NCBI RefSeq assembly: GCF_000190635.1
Contig: NC_015172.1
Span: 1,674,001-1,738,000, forward strand
Length of the DNA: 64,000 nucleotides
Reading direction: 5' to 3'
Source: Syntrophobotulus glycolicus DSM 8271
GTDB taxonomy: Bacteria > Bacillota > Desulfitobacteriia > Desulfitobacteriales > Syntrophobotulaceae
Shown here piece after piece: positions 32,921-41,530 of this stretch; the first letter of the stretch is position 1, and each line of letters begins with the position of its first letter. The notes beneath the pieces were generated by a model that made no database searches, was not told the DNA's origin, and saw only the letters and a program-made list of their open reading frames with translations. Both the position numbers and the translations under genes were made by a program.

Positions 32921-33462
32921 ACATCATCAGTGAAATATCCCGCTGGGCCATACCATTTTTATTGTTTTTTATCCCCCTGTTTGCTTTCTGGCGGAAGGTC
33001 CCTGTCTATGAAACATTTGTGGAAGGGGCGGAGGACGGGTTCAAAACAGCGGTGAAAATCATTCCTTACCTGGTCGGTATTTTGGTATCGATCAGAGTAT
33101 TCGTTGATTCCGGGGCTCTTGAGCTTCTGATCAAATGGTTTAAGCCCCTGTTTGCCCTTTTAGGTTTTAATCCTGAGCTCCTGAATATCCTCCCGCTGGC
33201 CATTATGCGTCCGTTGAGCGGATCAGGAGCTTTGGGCGTTGCCACTCAGCTGATTCATCAATATGGACCGGATTCCTTTATCGGCAGACTGGCCTCTACT
33301 TTGCAAGGAAGTACGGATACGACCTTTTTTGTATTGAGCATCTATTTCGGTTCCGTAGGGATCAAAAAATATGGATATGCCCTGAAGGTCGGCTTGCTTG
33401 CCGATTTTACAGGTTTAATCGCTTCAATCTGGATTGTATCTAAACTATTTGGCGGAGAATAA
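32917..33462 (+). CDS. spmB: Spore maturation protein B
   Basis: A 181-residue partner of SpmA with the same Gate-type helices: VPVYETFVEGAEDGFKTAV, MRPLSGSGALGV and LQGSTDTTFFVLSIYFGSVGIKK. Length as in other Firmicutes. Starts inside the spmA stop (ATGA). Followed 140 bp later by rluB, the usual order in this phylum. Confidence 0.95.
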   Translation: MNIISEISRWAIPFLLFFIPLFAFWRKVPVYETFVEGAEDGFKTAVKIIPYLVGILVSIRVFVDSGALELLIKWFKPLFALLGFNPELLNILPLAIMRPLSGSGALGVATQLIHQYGPDSFIGRLASTLQGSTDTTFFVLSIYFGSVGIKKYGYALKVGLLADFTGLIASIWIVSKLFGGE

Positions 33463-33601
33463 AGATAAAAAGGGTTGAATCAAAAACGAGGGTTTCTATT
33501 AATGCGTGAAGATCCTGTTTGTTGTACAATAAGAGATATGCAGGACAAGCTGGTTGACAGGATGGAAAATTCGGCATTATGTTAAAGGTGAGAAAGATCA
33601 A

Positions 33602-34366
33602 GTGAATGAAGAAAATCAAATACGGATGCGATTGCAAAAGGCTATCGCTTTATCAGGTCTGGCCTCCAGACGGCGCGCGGAAGAAATGATGACTGAAGGC
33701 CGGGTTAAAGTGAACGGTGTTGTGGTTACTGAGCTTGGCATGAAGGTTTGTGGTACGGATACGATTGAGGTTGACGGAAAAACTGTGCAGTCACTTGAGG
33801 TAAAGGGAAAAGAAAATAAGGTTTATTATATGTTGAACAAACCGGTTGGTGTCATCACCAGTCTCAGGGATCCGCAGGGCCGTAAAACAGTAAGGGATTT
33901 GCTGGGCGATGTGAAAGAACGCGTTTATCCTGTGGGCCGCCTGGATTATGATACTTCCGGTATTTTGCTTTTGACCAATGACGGTGATCTCGCGTATCGG
34001 CTTACCCATCCGAAATTTGGCGTATCGAAAATATACCGGGTGCAAACCGGGAGCCGGATACCGCCAAAGAGCATAGAACAGTTGGAAAAGGGCTTATTGC
34101 TGGAGGATGGCTGGACGGCCCCGGCAAAAGTACACCGACTGCCTCAAGGCCAAAATGATCATATCGTGGAAATCACCATTCATGAAGGAAGAAACCGGCA
34201 GATACGCAGAATGTTTGAGCGGATCGGCTATCCGGTCCAAAGATTGCACCGCAAAAGCTTTGGACCCCTGTTCACAGGAGAACTGGCCCCCGGCGGACAC
34301 AGAAGGCTCAGTCAAAAGGAAATAAGGGCATTAAAGGCGGCTGTGGGGCTCTCCTCCGCGCAATAA
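33602..34366 (+). CDS. rluB: rRNA pseudouridine synthase RluB/RsuA family
   Basis: A 254-residue enzyme: an S4 RNA-binding domain (MRLQKAIALSGLASRRRAEEMM) and the catalytic domain with VGRLDYDTSGILLLTNDG, containing the catalytic Asp. RluB modifies U2605 (E. coli numbering) of 23S rRNA; the family is conserved beside spmAB or scpAB in Firmicutes. GTG 33602 is taken as start, preceded by AAGGTGAG; ATG 33626 is another choice. RluB is favoured over RluF/RsuA by context. Confidence 0.93.
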   Translation: MNEENQIRMRLQKAIALSGLASRRRAEEMMTEGRVKVNGVVVTELGMKVCGTDTIEVDGKTVQSLEVKGKENKVYYMLNKPVGVITSLRDPQGRKTVRDLLGDVKERVYPVGRLDYDTSGILLLTNDGDLAYRLTHPKFGVSKIYRVQTGSRIPPKSIEQLEKGLLLEDGWTAPAKVHRLPQGQNDHIVEITIHEGRNRQIRRMFERIGYPVQRLHRKSFGPLFTGELAPGGHRRLSQKEIRALKAAVGLSSAQ

Positions 34367-34463
34367 CAAAAAATAATCCCGCTGTCCTGGCGGAAGTGAT
34401 TGCACATGGGTAATAAAGGATTAAAATGAAAGAGATAAAGATTGGGAATGAAGGTGACAAAAG

Positions 34464-35165
34464 TTGAAACTGAGGCCGGTAAAAACGCGCAGAATATATG
34501 AAGAAGTCGTTGAACAAATCAGAATGCTGGTATCTGAGGGTCATCTTAAGCCCGGCGACCGCCTTCCTTCGGAAAGAGATCTGGCCGAAAGGCTTCAGGT
34601 TAGCAGGGCATCGGTGCGGGAAGCTCTAAGTGCTCTGGAAATGATGGGTTTATTGGAAATCAGAAGTGGTGAAGGAACATATATTAAACAAGTGAATATT
34701 GATTCCGTGGTCGCGCCTCTGGCTTGGGGCGTCTCCATGGACAAGAATTCCGTGCTGGAATTGCTCGAAGTCAGAAAGATATTGGAAACCCGAGCGGCGG
34801 GGCTGGCGGCGGAACGAGCTGAAAACGAGGAACTGCGGGAAATCCGGGAAACGCTGGAAGAAATGCAGGACAACCTTGCGGCAGGCAAGCTGGGAGATGG
34901 GGCCGATCATATTTTTCATCATGCGGTAGCCAGGGCAACCAAAAATCATATTCTTGTCCAGTTGATGAATGCCATTTCAGAAACCATGTTTCAGGCGCTC
35001 AAGACATTCAGGCTAAAGCTGGATGAAGTTGAAGGATGGCAAGAAAGGCTTTATGAAGAACATGAAGGGATCTATCAGGCTATTTTGGCTAAAGATCAAG
35101 AAAAAGCGGCACTTTTGATGCTGGAGCATCTGGAAAGTGTAGAAGATGAATATCGAAATGGTTGA
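34464..35165 (+). CDS. GntR/FadR-family transcriptional regulator (copy 1)
   Basis: A 233-residue FCD-type regulator. Winged helix at ~8-75 (LPSERDLAERLQVSRASVREALSALEMMG), then the all-helical FCD ligand domain (~90-225) with VRKILETRAAGLAAERA and metal-type His residues DHIFHHAVARAT and YEEHEGIYQAI. TTG start, with AAGGTGA six bases upstream. Similar in most positions to the next gene, so both come from a tandem duplication. Such regulators sense organic acids such as lactate; the ligand is unknown here. Confidence 0.93.
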   Translation: MKLRPVKTRRIYEEVVEQIRMLVSEGHLKPGDRLPSERDLAERLQVSRASVREALSALEMMGLLEIRSGEGTYIKQVNIDSVVAPLAWGVSMDKNSVLELLEVRKILETRAAGLAAERAENEELREIRETLEEMQDNLAAGKLGDGADHIFHHAVARATKNHILVQLMNAISETMFQALKTFRLKLDEVEGWQERLYEEHEGIYQAILAKDQEKAALLMLEHLESVEDEYRNG

Positions 35166-35338
35166 AGATGATCGGCTGATCCTGGTTTGCGTATACTGAT
35201 CCTTTTCAGTTGCCGAAAGGCAACTTTTTTTTCGAAATTATTGAAATAATAGAAATTATTAATTTAAAATATTTCTATATATCTTAATTGAATTTTCAAG
35301 TAAAATATAAGTAACGAGATACAATGGGGTGAGCACAA

Positions 35339-36046
35339 ATGGATGTTGATCTGAAACCGATAAGAACAAAAAAAATCTATGAAGAAATTGTTGAACAAAT
35401 AAAAGAACTGATTACTGACGGGCAATTGAAACCGGGAGACAAACTCCCTTCGGAAAGAACCTTAGTCGAAAGTTTTCGGGTCAGCAGGGCTTCCATCAGA
35501 GAAGCTCTGAGCGCTCTGGAAATGATGGGCATGGTTGAAGTGAAGACCGGGGAAGGGACATTTATCAGACAGATTAAATCTGATTTGCTTGTGGCCCCAT
35601 TGGTGTGGGCATTATCCATTGACAAGGGTTCGGTCATTGAATTATTGGAAGTCCGCAATATGCTTGAAGTGCAGATGGTAGGGTTTGCCGCGGAAAGAGC
35701 CACCATGGAGGAGATCGGGGAACTGGGGACAATTTTGAACAACATGGGCGGCGATCATGCCAAACCGGAAATCATGAGTGAGAGTGCTGATATTAATTTT
35801 CACTATAAAATAGCCCTGGCTTCCCACAACAATATTGTCATTCGGTTGATGGACACCATTATGGATAATGTGCATCAAATGATGAGAATAAGCAGAAGTA
35901 AATTGTATGAAGATCCTAAGACGGTGGGAATGATATACTCAGAGCATGTGAATATTTTCGAGGCGATCAAGTCTAAAGATGTGGTTAACGCTCAGAAGTG
36001 GATGCTCCGGCATCTGCAGACCGTGGAAAGGGAATTATTTCATTAG
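35339..36046 (+). CDS. GntR/FadR-family transcriptional regulator (copy 2)
   Basis: A 235-residue paralog of the preceding regulator, identical in long parts of the DNA-binding domain (SRASIREALSALEMMG, KPGDKLPSER) but more divergent in the FCD domain, so the two likely share or overlap operators while reading different ligands. GGGGTGAG precedes ATG 35339. The gap before it has an AT-rich stretch with an apparent promoter. The Fe-S protein gene follows 37 bp downstream and may be co-transcribed. Confidence 0.93.
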   Translation: MDVDLKPIRTKKIYEEIVEQIKELITDGQLKPGDKLPSERTLVESFRVSRASIREALSALEMMGMVEVKTGEGTFIRQIKSDLLVAPLVWALSIDKGSVIELLEVRNMLEVQMVGFAAERATMEEIGELGTILNNMGGDHAKPEIMSESADINFHYKIALASHNNIVIRLMDTIMDNVHQMMRISRSKLYEDPKTVGMIYSEHVNIFEAIKSKDVVNAQKWMLRHLQTVERELFH

Positions 36047-36083
36047 TAATCTTTCAGAGAAATCATTGATAGGGGTGAGAGAA

Positions 36084-37127
36084 ATGGCTTTAAATGATTG
36101 TCAGATGATTTTCCATCCGGGCAACTGCCTGAATACGAAGAAGCCATACCCTAAACAGTGCAGGCAGTGTTTGCTGTATTGTCCCCATGAGGCGATTACC
36201 GAAGACATGCAGATAAAAAAAAGCAAATGTACTGAATGCGGGGTATGTATGTCAGTTTGCCCCAGTGACGGTTTTGTTGACAAGGAAATGGATAAACTGC
36301 GGGACTATATTTTTAATCGTGAAAAAGTCATCCTGAACTGTCCTCAGGCCCAGTCCAAGGGCCATGAAATCGCTTGTATCGGCATGCTTGATGAGGAGGC
36401 TTGGCTGACCTTAATGATTTTAGCTCAAGAAAAGGATGTGAGAATCCTAACCGGGGATTGCGGAAAATGTGATGACCGCCAGGCCTGTGTCGTTAGTGTG
36501 ACCAGTCTCAAGAAGATTCATGCTCAATGGCCGGATCATCCTCAAATCAAGATCGAGATAGCCCCTGCCGGCAGCGGGGAGGGCGGTAAGCGGGAAATGC
36601 CGGAAGAAGTCCCTGAAAACGGGGAAGAAGCCGGGAGTGCGGCAGGCTGGAGAGAACAAGGCAAAGAGAAGGTCAAAGCCTTGATTCCTTCTATTGTCGG
36701 AGAGGAAACATACCTGATTCCGCGGACCAGGCAATGGCTGGCCCAGGCTTTAAAACAATATCCGGATTTCAGGATTCAATATGAAGCCGTCAAAGTAGAC
36801 GACAAATGTACGAACTGTGGGGTATGTGTCAAAATTTGCCCCCAGGATGCTTTGCAGCTTGTGCAGAGAGAAGGAAGGATCAGGCTGATCTATCAGGCCG
36901 ACAGGTGTGTTCATTGCAAGAGGTGTGTAGAGATCTGCGGTCCGGAGGCGATGACACTGGAACCGATCAGTTTCAGTCATAAGCTTTTGACAGGCAAGAT
37001 TCTGCTCAGGGAATCGCTTCCCCGCTATTGCAGTAAATGCGGCAAACAAATTTTTCATAATATAGAACCGAGGCTCTGTATGCAATGCGCTGCCAAAAAT
37101 CCTGAATTGAAAGGGATTCTTTATTAG
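36084..37127 (+). CDS. Multi-cluster 4Fe-4S ferredoxin-type protein
   Basis: A 347-residue cytosolic iron-sulfur protein. Two ferredoxin cluster motifs at the N-terminus (CRQCLLYCPHEA, CTECGVCMSVCPSDG), a central ~150 residues with further Cys (CGKCDDRQAC), a charged Glu/Gly-rich linker at ~170-195, then two more cluster motifs (CTNCGVCVKICPQDA, CVHCKRCVEICGPEA) and a zinc-ribbon-like end (CSKCG...CMQC). Up to four [4Fe-4S] clusters are expected, suggesting electron transfer. GGGGTGAG precedes ATG 36084; a longer frame from 35979 overlaps the regulator. It follows the FadR-type regulators and precedes a flavoprotein; partner enzymes are not in view. Confidence 0.85.
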   Translation: MALNDCQMIFHPGNCLNTKKPYPKQCRQCLLYCPHEAITEDMQIKKSKCTECGVCMSVCPSDGFVDKEMDKLRDYIFNREKVILNCPQAQSKGHEIACIGMLDEEAWLTLMILAQEKDVRILTGDCGKCDDRQACVVSVTSLKKIHAQWPDHPQIKIEIAPAGSGEGGKREMPEEVPENGEEAGSAAGWREQGKEKVKALIPSIVGEETYLIPRTRQWLAQALKQYPDFRIQYEAVKVDDKCTNCGVCVKICPQDALQLVQREGRIRLIYQADRCVHCKRCVEICGPEAMTLEPISFSHKLLTGKILLRESLPRYCSKCGKQIFHNIEPRLCMQCAAKNPELKGILY

Positions 37128-37144
37128 AACGAAAAGGTGGTCCA

Positions 37145-38413
37145 ATGACTAAGGAGTTAATCGTAATCGGCGGCGGGGCGGCGGGCATTATGGCAGCCGG
37201 CCGTGCCGCATCCGAAGGCACAGAGGTTATTCTGTGTGAGAAGATGTCAAGGCTCGGCAGTAAGATAGCGATTTCCGGAAAAGGAAGATGCAATATTACA
37301 AATGCCGGAGATATACGCAGTTTTATCGAAAATTTCCCCGGCAATGGGAAATTTCTTTTTGCTTCCTTCAAAGAGTTTGATAATGAGGCCCTGCGGAACT
37401 TCTTTGCCGAATTCGGAGTGGAGACAAAGGTTGAACGTGGCGGCCGGGTTTTTCCCGTTTCTGATCAGGCCGAGGCTGTCGTCCATGCTCTGGGGAAATA
37501 CGCCGAACAAAGCGGAGTGAAGGTACGGTTAAGGACAAAGGTTGCCAAGATCCTTATTGAGAACAATACTGTAGTCGGAGTGGAAGTGGAGGAGAGCAGC
37601 GGCGGAAAAAAGAAAATCCCGGCCGGCGCCGTGATCGTATCTACCGGCGGAGCTTCTTTCCCCGGAACGGGTTCGACCGGAGATGGATATAAGATTGCGG
37701 CAGAGGCCGGTCATCATCTCATTGAGCCCCTGCCTTCTCTGGTGCCGATGCGTGTTTTGGAAGACTGGCCCAAGGAGCTTCAGGGCTTGGCTTTAAAGAA
37801 TGTAGCTGTTTCCCTGTGGGCAGGAGATAAAAAGAAGGCTGAAGAGTTCGGGGAAATGCTTTTTACGCATTTTGGCGTTTCAGGGCCGATTATCCTCACC
37901 TTAAGCAGGTTTGCCGTCAAGGAGCTGCAGGCCGGTAAAAGAATTTCCCTCAGGTTGAATATGAAGCCTGCTCTACGTGAGGAGCAGCTTGATCTGAGGC
38001 TGCAGCGTGATTTTGCCAAATTCAGCAATAAGCAGTTAAAAAACGCTTTAAATGACCTTCTGCCTAAAAGTATGATCCCAGTCTTGATCAGGCTTTCACA
38101 AATTGACCAGGATAAACAGGTTCATCATATCAGCCGGAGTGAAAGAATGCGATTAGTCAAGCTCCTGCAGGACCTTAGAATGACCGTAACTGGTACATTG
38201 GGAATGGGAGCGGCAATCGTAACCAGCGGGGGTGTGGATGTCAAAGAAATTAATCCGGCCACGATGGAATCAAAGCTGGTCAAAGGACTGTTCTGGGCAG
38301 GGGAAGTCATCGATATTGACGGGATTACCGGAGGATACAATTTACAGGCGGCTTTCTCCACTGGTTTTAAGGCTGGAAAATCAGCGGCTCAATATCTGAA
38401 AACCAAGGTCTAA
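37145..38413 (+). CDS. HI0933-family NAD(P)/FAD-dependent oxidoreductase (YhiN/YtfP type)
   Basis: A 422-residue flavoprotein. FAD dinucleotide fold VIGGGAAGIMAA at the N-terminus, KIAISGKGRCNITNAG typical of the HI0933 family, VSTGGASFPGTGSTGDGY, and the C-terminal GEVIDIDGITGGYNLQAAFSTG. The family has been linked to tRNA dihydrouridine-like and other redox roles, but its reaction is not established in most species. Starts 17 bp after the Fe-S protein, so they could function together; that is an inference. Confidence 0.9.
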   Translation: MTKELIVIGGGAAGIMAAGRAASEGTEVILCEKMSRLGSKIAISGKGRCNITNAGDIRSFIENFPGNGKFLFASFKEFDNEALRNFFAEFGVETKVERGGRVFPVSDQAEAVVHALGKYAEQSGVKVRLRTKVAKILIENNTVVGVEVEESSGGKKKIPAGAVIVSTGGASFPGTGSTGDGYKIAAEAGHHLIEPLPSLVPMRVLEDWPKELQGLALKNVAVSLWAGDKKKAEEFGEMLFTHFGVSGPIILTLSRFAVKELQAGKRISLRLNMKPALREEQLDLRLQRDFAKFSNKQLKNALNDLLPKSMIPVLIRLSQIDQDKQVHHISRSERMRLVKLLQDLRMTVTGTLGMGAAIVTSGGVDVKEINPATMESKLVKGLFWAGEVIDIDGITGGYNLQAAFSTGFKAGKSAAQYLKTKV

Positions 38414-38456
38414 TTGCCGGAGGTCTGCGCATAGGATGGTTATTGAGGTGATCTGT

Positions 38457-38861
38457 ATGCGTCCGGATAAAAGACTGACCCGGGGGATAGCGCTCATTGC
38501 AGTACTGTTAGGACTCCTGCAGTTTAAGAATGCCCGTGATCCTCTGGAATTGTATTTCCAGCTGACCAAAGAGATTGAAGCTCCGGCGATGAGCATGGAT
38601 GTTCCGGCATTTAACGCGCCGGCTCCTGAAAAAACTCCGATTGTTTTGGCCGTACAGCCATATGGCCTGGTCAGGATTTGGGAAGACGGAAAATATCTGG
38701 GGGAAATCGGGAAGGAAAAAACAACGTTCAGCGTGAGTGAGGGTAATCTCACTCTGGATGCCCGGGAATCGCAAACCGCAATTGTTGTTGAGGTGGAATG
38801 GAAAAGCAGTACGCAAAAGATAAATCTGGACAGAGAGATTAAAACCATAATTCTGAAATAA
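38457..38861 (+). CDS. Membrane-anchored hypothetical protein
   Basis: A 134-residue protein with one N-terminal hydrophobic segment (RGIALIAVLLGLLQF) and an extracytoplasmic domain of beta-type sequence, ending VEWKSSTQKINLDREIKTIIL. No family recognised. Start ATG 38457 has GAGGTGA upstream. The short distance (43 bp) to the flavoprotein gene suggests the same transcript. Ends before a terminator-like hairpin. Confidence 0.65.
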   Translation: MRPDKRLTRGIALIAVLLGLLQFKNARDPLELYFQLTKEIEAPAMSMDVPAFNAPAPEKTPIVLAVQPYGLVRIWEDGKYLGEIGKEKTTFSVSEGNLTLDARESQTAIVVEVEWKSSTQKINLDREIKTIILK

Positions 38862-38972
38862 GCCGATTTTCTCAAAAATAGCAGCCGATTGATTCGAAAA
38901 GAGAAGCCAAAAAGAAAATAACGGAGAAAATACCTTACAAATCAGCAAAAAATCATTTACAATAGGTATAAT

Positions 38973-39010
38973 AAAAAGTACAGCTTTAAAAAAATTAGTT
39001 GTACTTTTTT
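38973..39010 (+). terminator. Hairpin with T run between the hypothetical gene and aroH
   Basis: AAAAAGTACAGCT (38973-38985) pairs with AGTTGTACTTTTT (38997-39009). A TATAAT at 38967-38972 touches the 5' arm, so the palindrome may instead be an operator at a promoter start. Confidence 0.6.
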
Positions 39011-39032
39011 AATTGAGTAATATTTTTTCAGT

Positions 39033-39293
39033 TTGGGATGTGGTTGGAGGGAAGGAGTAATCAGAGAGACTCACGGGGAGGAAGGCGCGATAGCCGGTGT
39101 GACACGTGAGGCTCTAAGTCAAATCATGAATAAAGCTTCCGGTTTGAATATTGGCGGCAAATTGGGAATTGCCCATAAAGGGGAACATTTAAGTGTGGCT
39201 GTCTTTTTTGGAGTAGGATTGCTCCATTTGGATGAAGTCGCGGTTGGTTTAGGGCATAGAGTAGCCCCAAGAGACGAGGAGGGACAGAGATGA
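39033..39293 (+). pseudogene. hutP-like gene remnant (5'-truncated)
   Basis: The frame encodes REGVIRETHGEEGAIAG, VTREALSQIMNKA, and HLSVAVFFGVGLLHLDEVAVGLGHR, the C-terminal two thirds of HutP-family RNA-binding proteins, which in clostridia are ~140 residues. The N-terminal ~60 residues are missing: upstream lies a hairpin and AT-rich sequence with no matching code in any frame. The only start, TTG 39033, has no ribosome site, and the GGAGGGAAGGAG inside is simply the code for conserved residues. It overlaps the aroH start by four bases. HutP is an Mg/histidine-dependent antiterminator in Bacillus; the clostridial version is of unknown role. It may be dead or expressed as a fragment. Confidence 0.6.
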
Positions 39294-39670
39294 GAGGAAT
39301 CAGAGGAGCAACAACTGTTGAAGAAAACACGTCTGCTGCAATCAGAGAGTCGGCCAGAGAATTGATTCAGAGCATCGTGACGGAGAATGAACTGGATGTT
39401 GAAGATATTGTAAGCATCATTTTTTCGGTAAGCCCGGAGTTGAATTCAGAGTTTCCGGCCGCGGGGATTCGGGAGCTTGATGGGGAATGGAGGTATGTTC
39501 CGTTTTTCTGCACAACGGAAATCCCGGTTCCCAACGGTATTGACAAGTGTATTCGTGTTTTGGTCCATGTCAATACCGGTAAGAGTTTAAAACAAATCAA
39601 ACATATTTATTTAAAAAGGGCGGAGAAGCTCAGACCTGACTTGTTGGGAAGTAAACAGGATAATCCCTGA
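39290..39670 (+). CDS. aroH: Chorismate mutase, AroH type
   Basis: A 126-residue trimeric chorismate mutase: RGIRGATTVEENT at the start, IIFSVSPELNSEFPA and CIRVLVHVNT, including Arg7 and Arg90-type residues of the Bacillus AroH active site. It turns chorismate to prephenate for Phe/Tyr. GAGGAGGGACAGAG precedes the start; the gene overlaps the hutP remnant. Confidence 0.94.
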   Translation: MRGIRGATTVEENTSAAIRESARELIQSIVTENELDVEDIVSIIFSVSPELNSEFPAAGIRELDGEWRYVPFFCTTEIPVPNGIDKCIRVLVHVNTGKSLKQIKHIYLKRAEKLRPDLLGSKQDNP

Positions 39671-39702
39671 TGCTTGATGGTCAGCAAATATGTAGAAAAA
39701 AT

Positions 39703-39725
39703 TAGGTGAAGTAAAACTTCACCTA
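39703..39725 (-). terminator. Terminator for the small minus-strand gene
   Basis: TAGGTGAAGT, loop, ACTTCACCTA: 10-bp perfect stem followed on the minus strand by AATTTTTT. It lies 30 bases after the stop of the gene at 39755-39931; T run on that side only. Confidence 0.82.
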
Positions 39726-39754
39726 TAAATTACTGGTCCAGCAATTATTAATGA

Positions 39755-39931
39755 CTAATCCAGATCAAAAGAATTGGTGATATTGGACATGCCCCTGTCT
39801 TTCATTTTCATGAGCTTGTGTCTGATATCGCGGCCATATTTATTATAGGAGATTCCCAAAAAAAGTCCTCCAAGCATGGCACTAGTCACATATAACCAGT
39901 TATTGGACCTGCTTCTGTTCATGAATAACAT
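39755..39931 (-). CDS. Small single-pass membrane protein
   Basis: A 58-residue protein: MLFMNRSRSNN, one helix (WLYVTSAMLGGLFLGIS), then a basic tail with KMKDRGMSNI. GGGAGGA lies six bases before ATG 39931; ATG 39937 would be too close. Its own terminator follows. Similar small YtxH/DUF3918-like proteins occur in spore formers; I do not claim a family. Confidence 0.65.
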   Translation of the reverse strand: MLFMNRSRSNNWLYVTSAMLGGLFLGISYNKYGRDIRHKLMKMKDRGMSNITNSFDLD

Positions 39932-40135
39932 GTTCATTCCTCCCGGCTTTTTATCTAAAATCATTTCAGACTACTTATATTATGGTATAAATCAAGCAAA
40001 AATAATCGAGGATAATTTTTCATGTGTAAAAACAGATGGTTTATTTGATCAGTTTACAAAGACGAATCTGTTTTTATCCAAAAATTAATCAAATTTTTTT
40101 AAAGTATAATGTTAAAGTGGGTGGAAAAAATAGCG

Positions 40136-40801
40136 ATGAAATTAAACCGTAAAGTTTTAGGTATGGTATTACTGGGGATTGCCGCTGTTTTTGCAGGAAT
40201 GATCCTGATTAATGGGATAATTTTTTCTTTTTTCACCCAAGGCAAAACAGGCTATTATCTTTCACTCTTTTTTTCCAATTCCTTATTTATCCTGCTTATT
40301 CTCGGTATAATGAGAAATCAAAATATTAATATTAATGATATTGGCTGGAGAAAAACAAAACTGGTTCCTGCTTTGAAAAATATCGTCTTGATGTGGTTTG
40401 CTACCTGGATCTGTTATTTCCTTTATTTGATCGTTTTAGCTCTCGCAGGTTTTACACCTCAGGAAAATGGTCTTTATGAAATGCTTGCCGATCCGACGGG
40501 GGTCAATTTAGTCATTAATCTGCTCGCTATTGTGGTCGTCGCGCCGCTTGTAGAAGAGACATTATTCAGAGGCCTGCTTTTTGGCAGTTTATTTCCCTAT
40601 TTCGGAAAATGGGTCTCAATCGTTGTCAGTTCTGCGTTGTTTTCAGCACTTCATTTCGATCCCGTCGGGTTTTTCCCGCGGTTTGTACTGGGAATTTGTT
40701 TGGGTTATCTATATGTCAAAAATGATTCTCTGTTTCCCGCCATGGGTTTGCACGGACTAAATAACTTTGTGGCATTAATGCTGGTTTATTTAGTAAATTA
40801 A
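40136..40801 (+). CDS. CPBP-family intramembrane metalloprotease
   Basis: A 221-residue protein with about six helices. CAAX/Abi motifs: VEETLFRGLLFG (EExxxR) near residue 150, FSALHFDP (second metal-type FxxxH), and a later HGLNN. Family members cleave prenyl-CAAX-like substrates or confer bacteriocin immunity; the role here is unknown. GGGTGG precedes ATG 40136; ATG 40109 overlaps a TATAAT. Confidence 0.85.
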   Translation: MKLNRKVLGMVLLGIAAVFAGMILINGIIFSFFTQGKTGYYLSLFFSNSLFILLILGIMRNQNININDIGWRKTKLVPALKNIVLMWFATWICYFLYLIVLALAGFTPQENGLYEMLADPTGVNLVINLLAIVVVAPLVEETLFRGLLFGSLFPYFGKWVSIVVSSALFSALHFDPVGFFPRFVLGICLGYLYVKNDSLFPAMGLHGLNNFVALMLVYLVN

Positions 40802-40816
40802 GTTTGATTTTGATGA

Positions 40817-40846
40817 TTGTTGGAGCAAATTGGGCTGTGATATAAT
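40817..40846 (+). promoter_or_regulatory. Promoter of the cmk operon
   Basis: TTGTTG (40817-40822), 18 bases, extended -10 TGATATAAT with TATAAT at 40841-40846, 27 bases before ATG 40874. Confidence 0.6.
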
Positions 40847-40873
40847 TAGCGGGATAAGGGGAGAATAAGAACC

Positions 40874-41530
40874 ATGCAAATAGCGATAGATGGTCCTGCC
40901 GGTGCCGGTAAAAGTACAGTCGCCAAAATCGTTGCCGACAGATTGGGTATTCCTTATTTGGATACGGGCTCAATGTACAGAGCGATTGCTTATCAGGTTT
41001 TAAAGTCAGGGATTTCGGCTGAAAATGAAGAGGAAACAGTAAAAATCGCTTCTGCCGCGAATATTTCCCTTGACCATTTAAATAATCGAATCTATTGTGA
41101 CGGGCAGGACGTGACCAATGAGATCAGAAGTGCGGAGGTCACTTCCGCCGTGTCCATCATTTCCGCGTATCCCGGAGTGAGAAAGCGTCTGGTTGAGCTT
41201 CAGCGCGAGGAAGCAGCCAAAGGCAATGTGGTCATGGACGGCAGAGATATTGGCACTGTTGTTTTACCGCAAGCCCCGGTCAAGATCTTTTTGACGGCTT
41301 CTTTGGCCGAAAGAGCAAAAAGAAGGTGGCATGAACTGCAAAAAGCCGGTAAGGCCGCCATTTATGAAACCATTTATTGCGATATAGAGAAAAGGGATGC
41401 CAATGATCGTTCGCGGGAGTATTCTCCGTTAAAGGTTGCCGAAGACGCGTTTGTTCTGGACACAACGGCAATGACTGTGCAAGAGGCGGCGGATTGTATT
41501 GTTGACATCATTAGGAGGCAGGGGAATTGA
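40874..41530 (+). CDS. cmk: Cytidylate kinase
   Basis: A 218-residue P-loop kinase phosphorylating CMP/dCMP. Walker A DGPAGAGKST, LDTGSMYRA, and DGRDIGTVVLP are diagnostic. AAGGGGAG precedes ATG 40874. Overlaps plsC by four bases. First gene of a conserved run cmk-plsC-ispH/S1. Confidence 0.96.
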   Translation: MQIAIDGPAGAGKSTVAKIVADRLGIPYLDTGSMYRAIAYQVLKSGISAENEEETVKIASAANISLDHLNNRIYCDGQDVTNEIRSAEVTSAVSIISAYPGVRKRLVELQREEAAKGNVVMDGRDIGTVVLPQAPVKIFLTASLAERAKRRWHELQKAGKAAIYETIYCDIEKRDANDRSREYSPLKVAEDAFVLDTTAMTVQEAADCIVDIIRRQGN

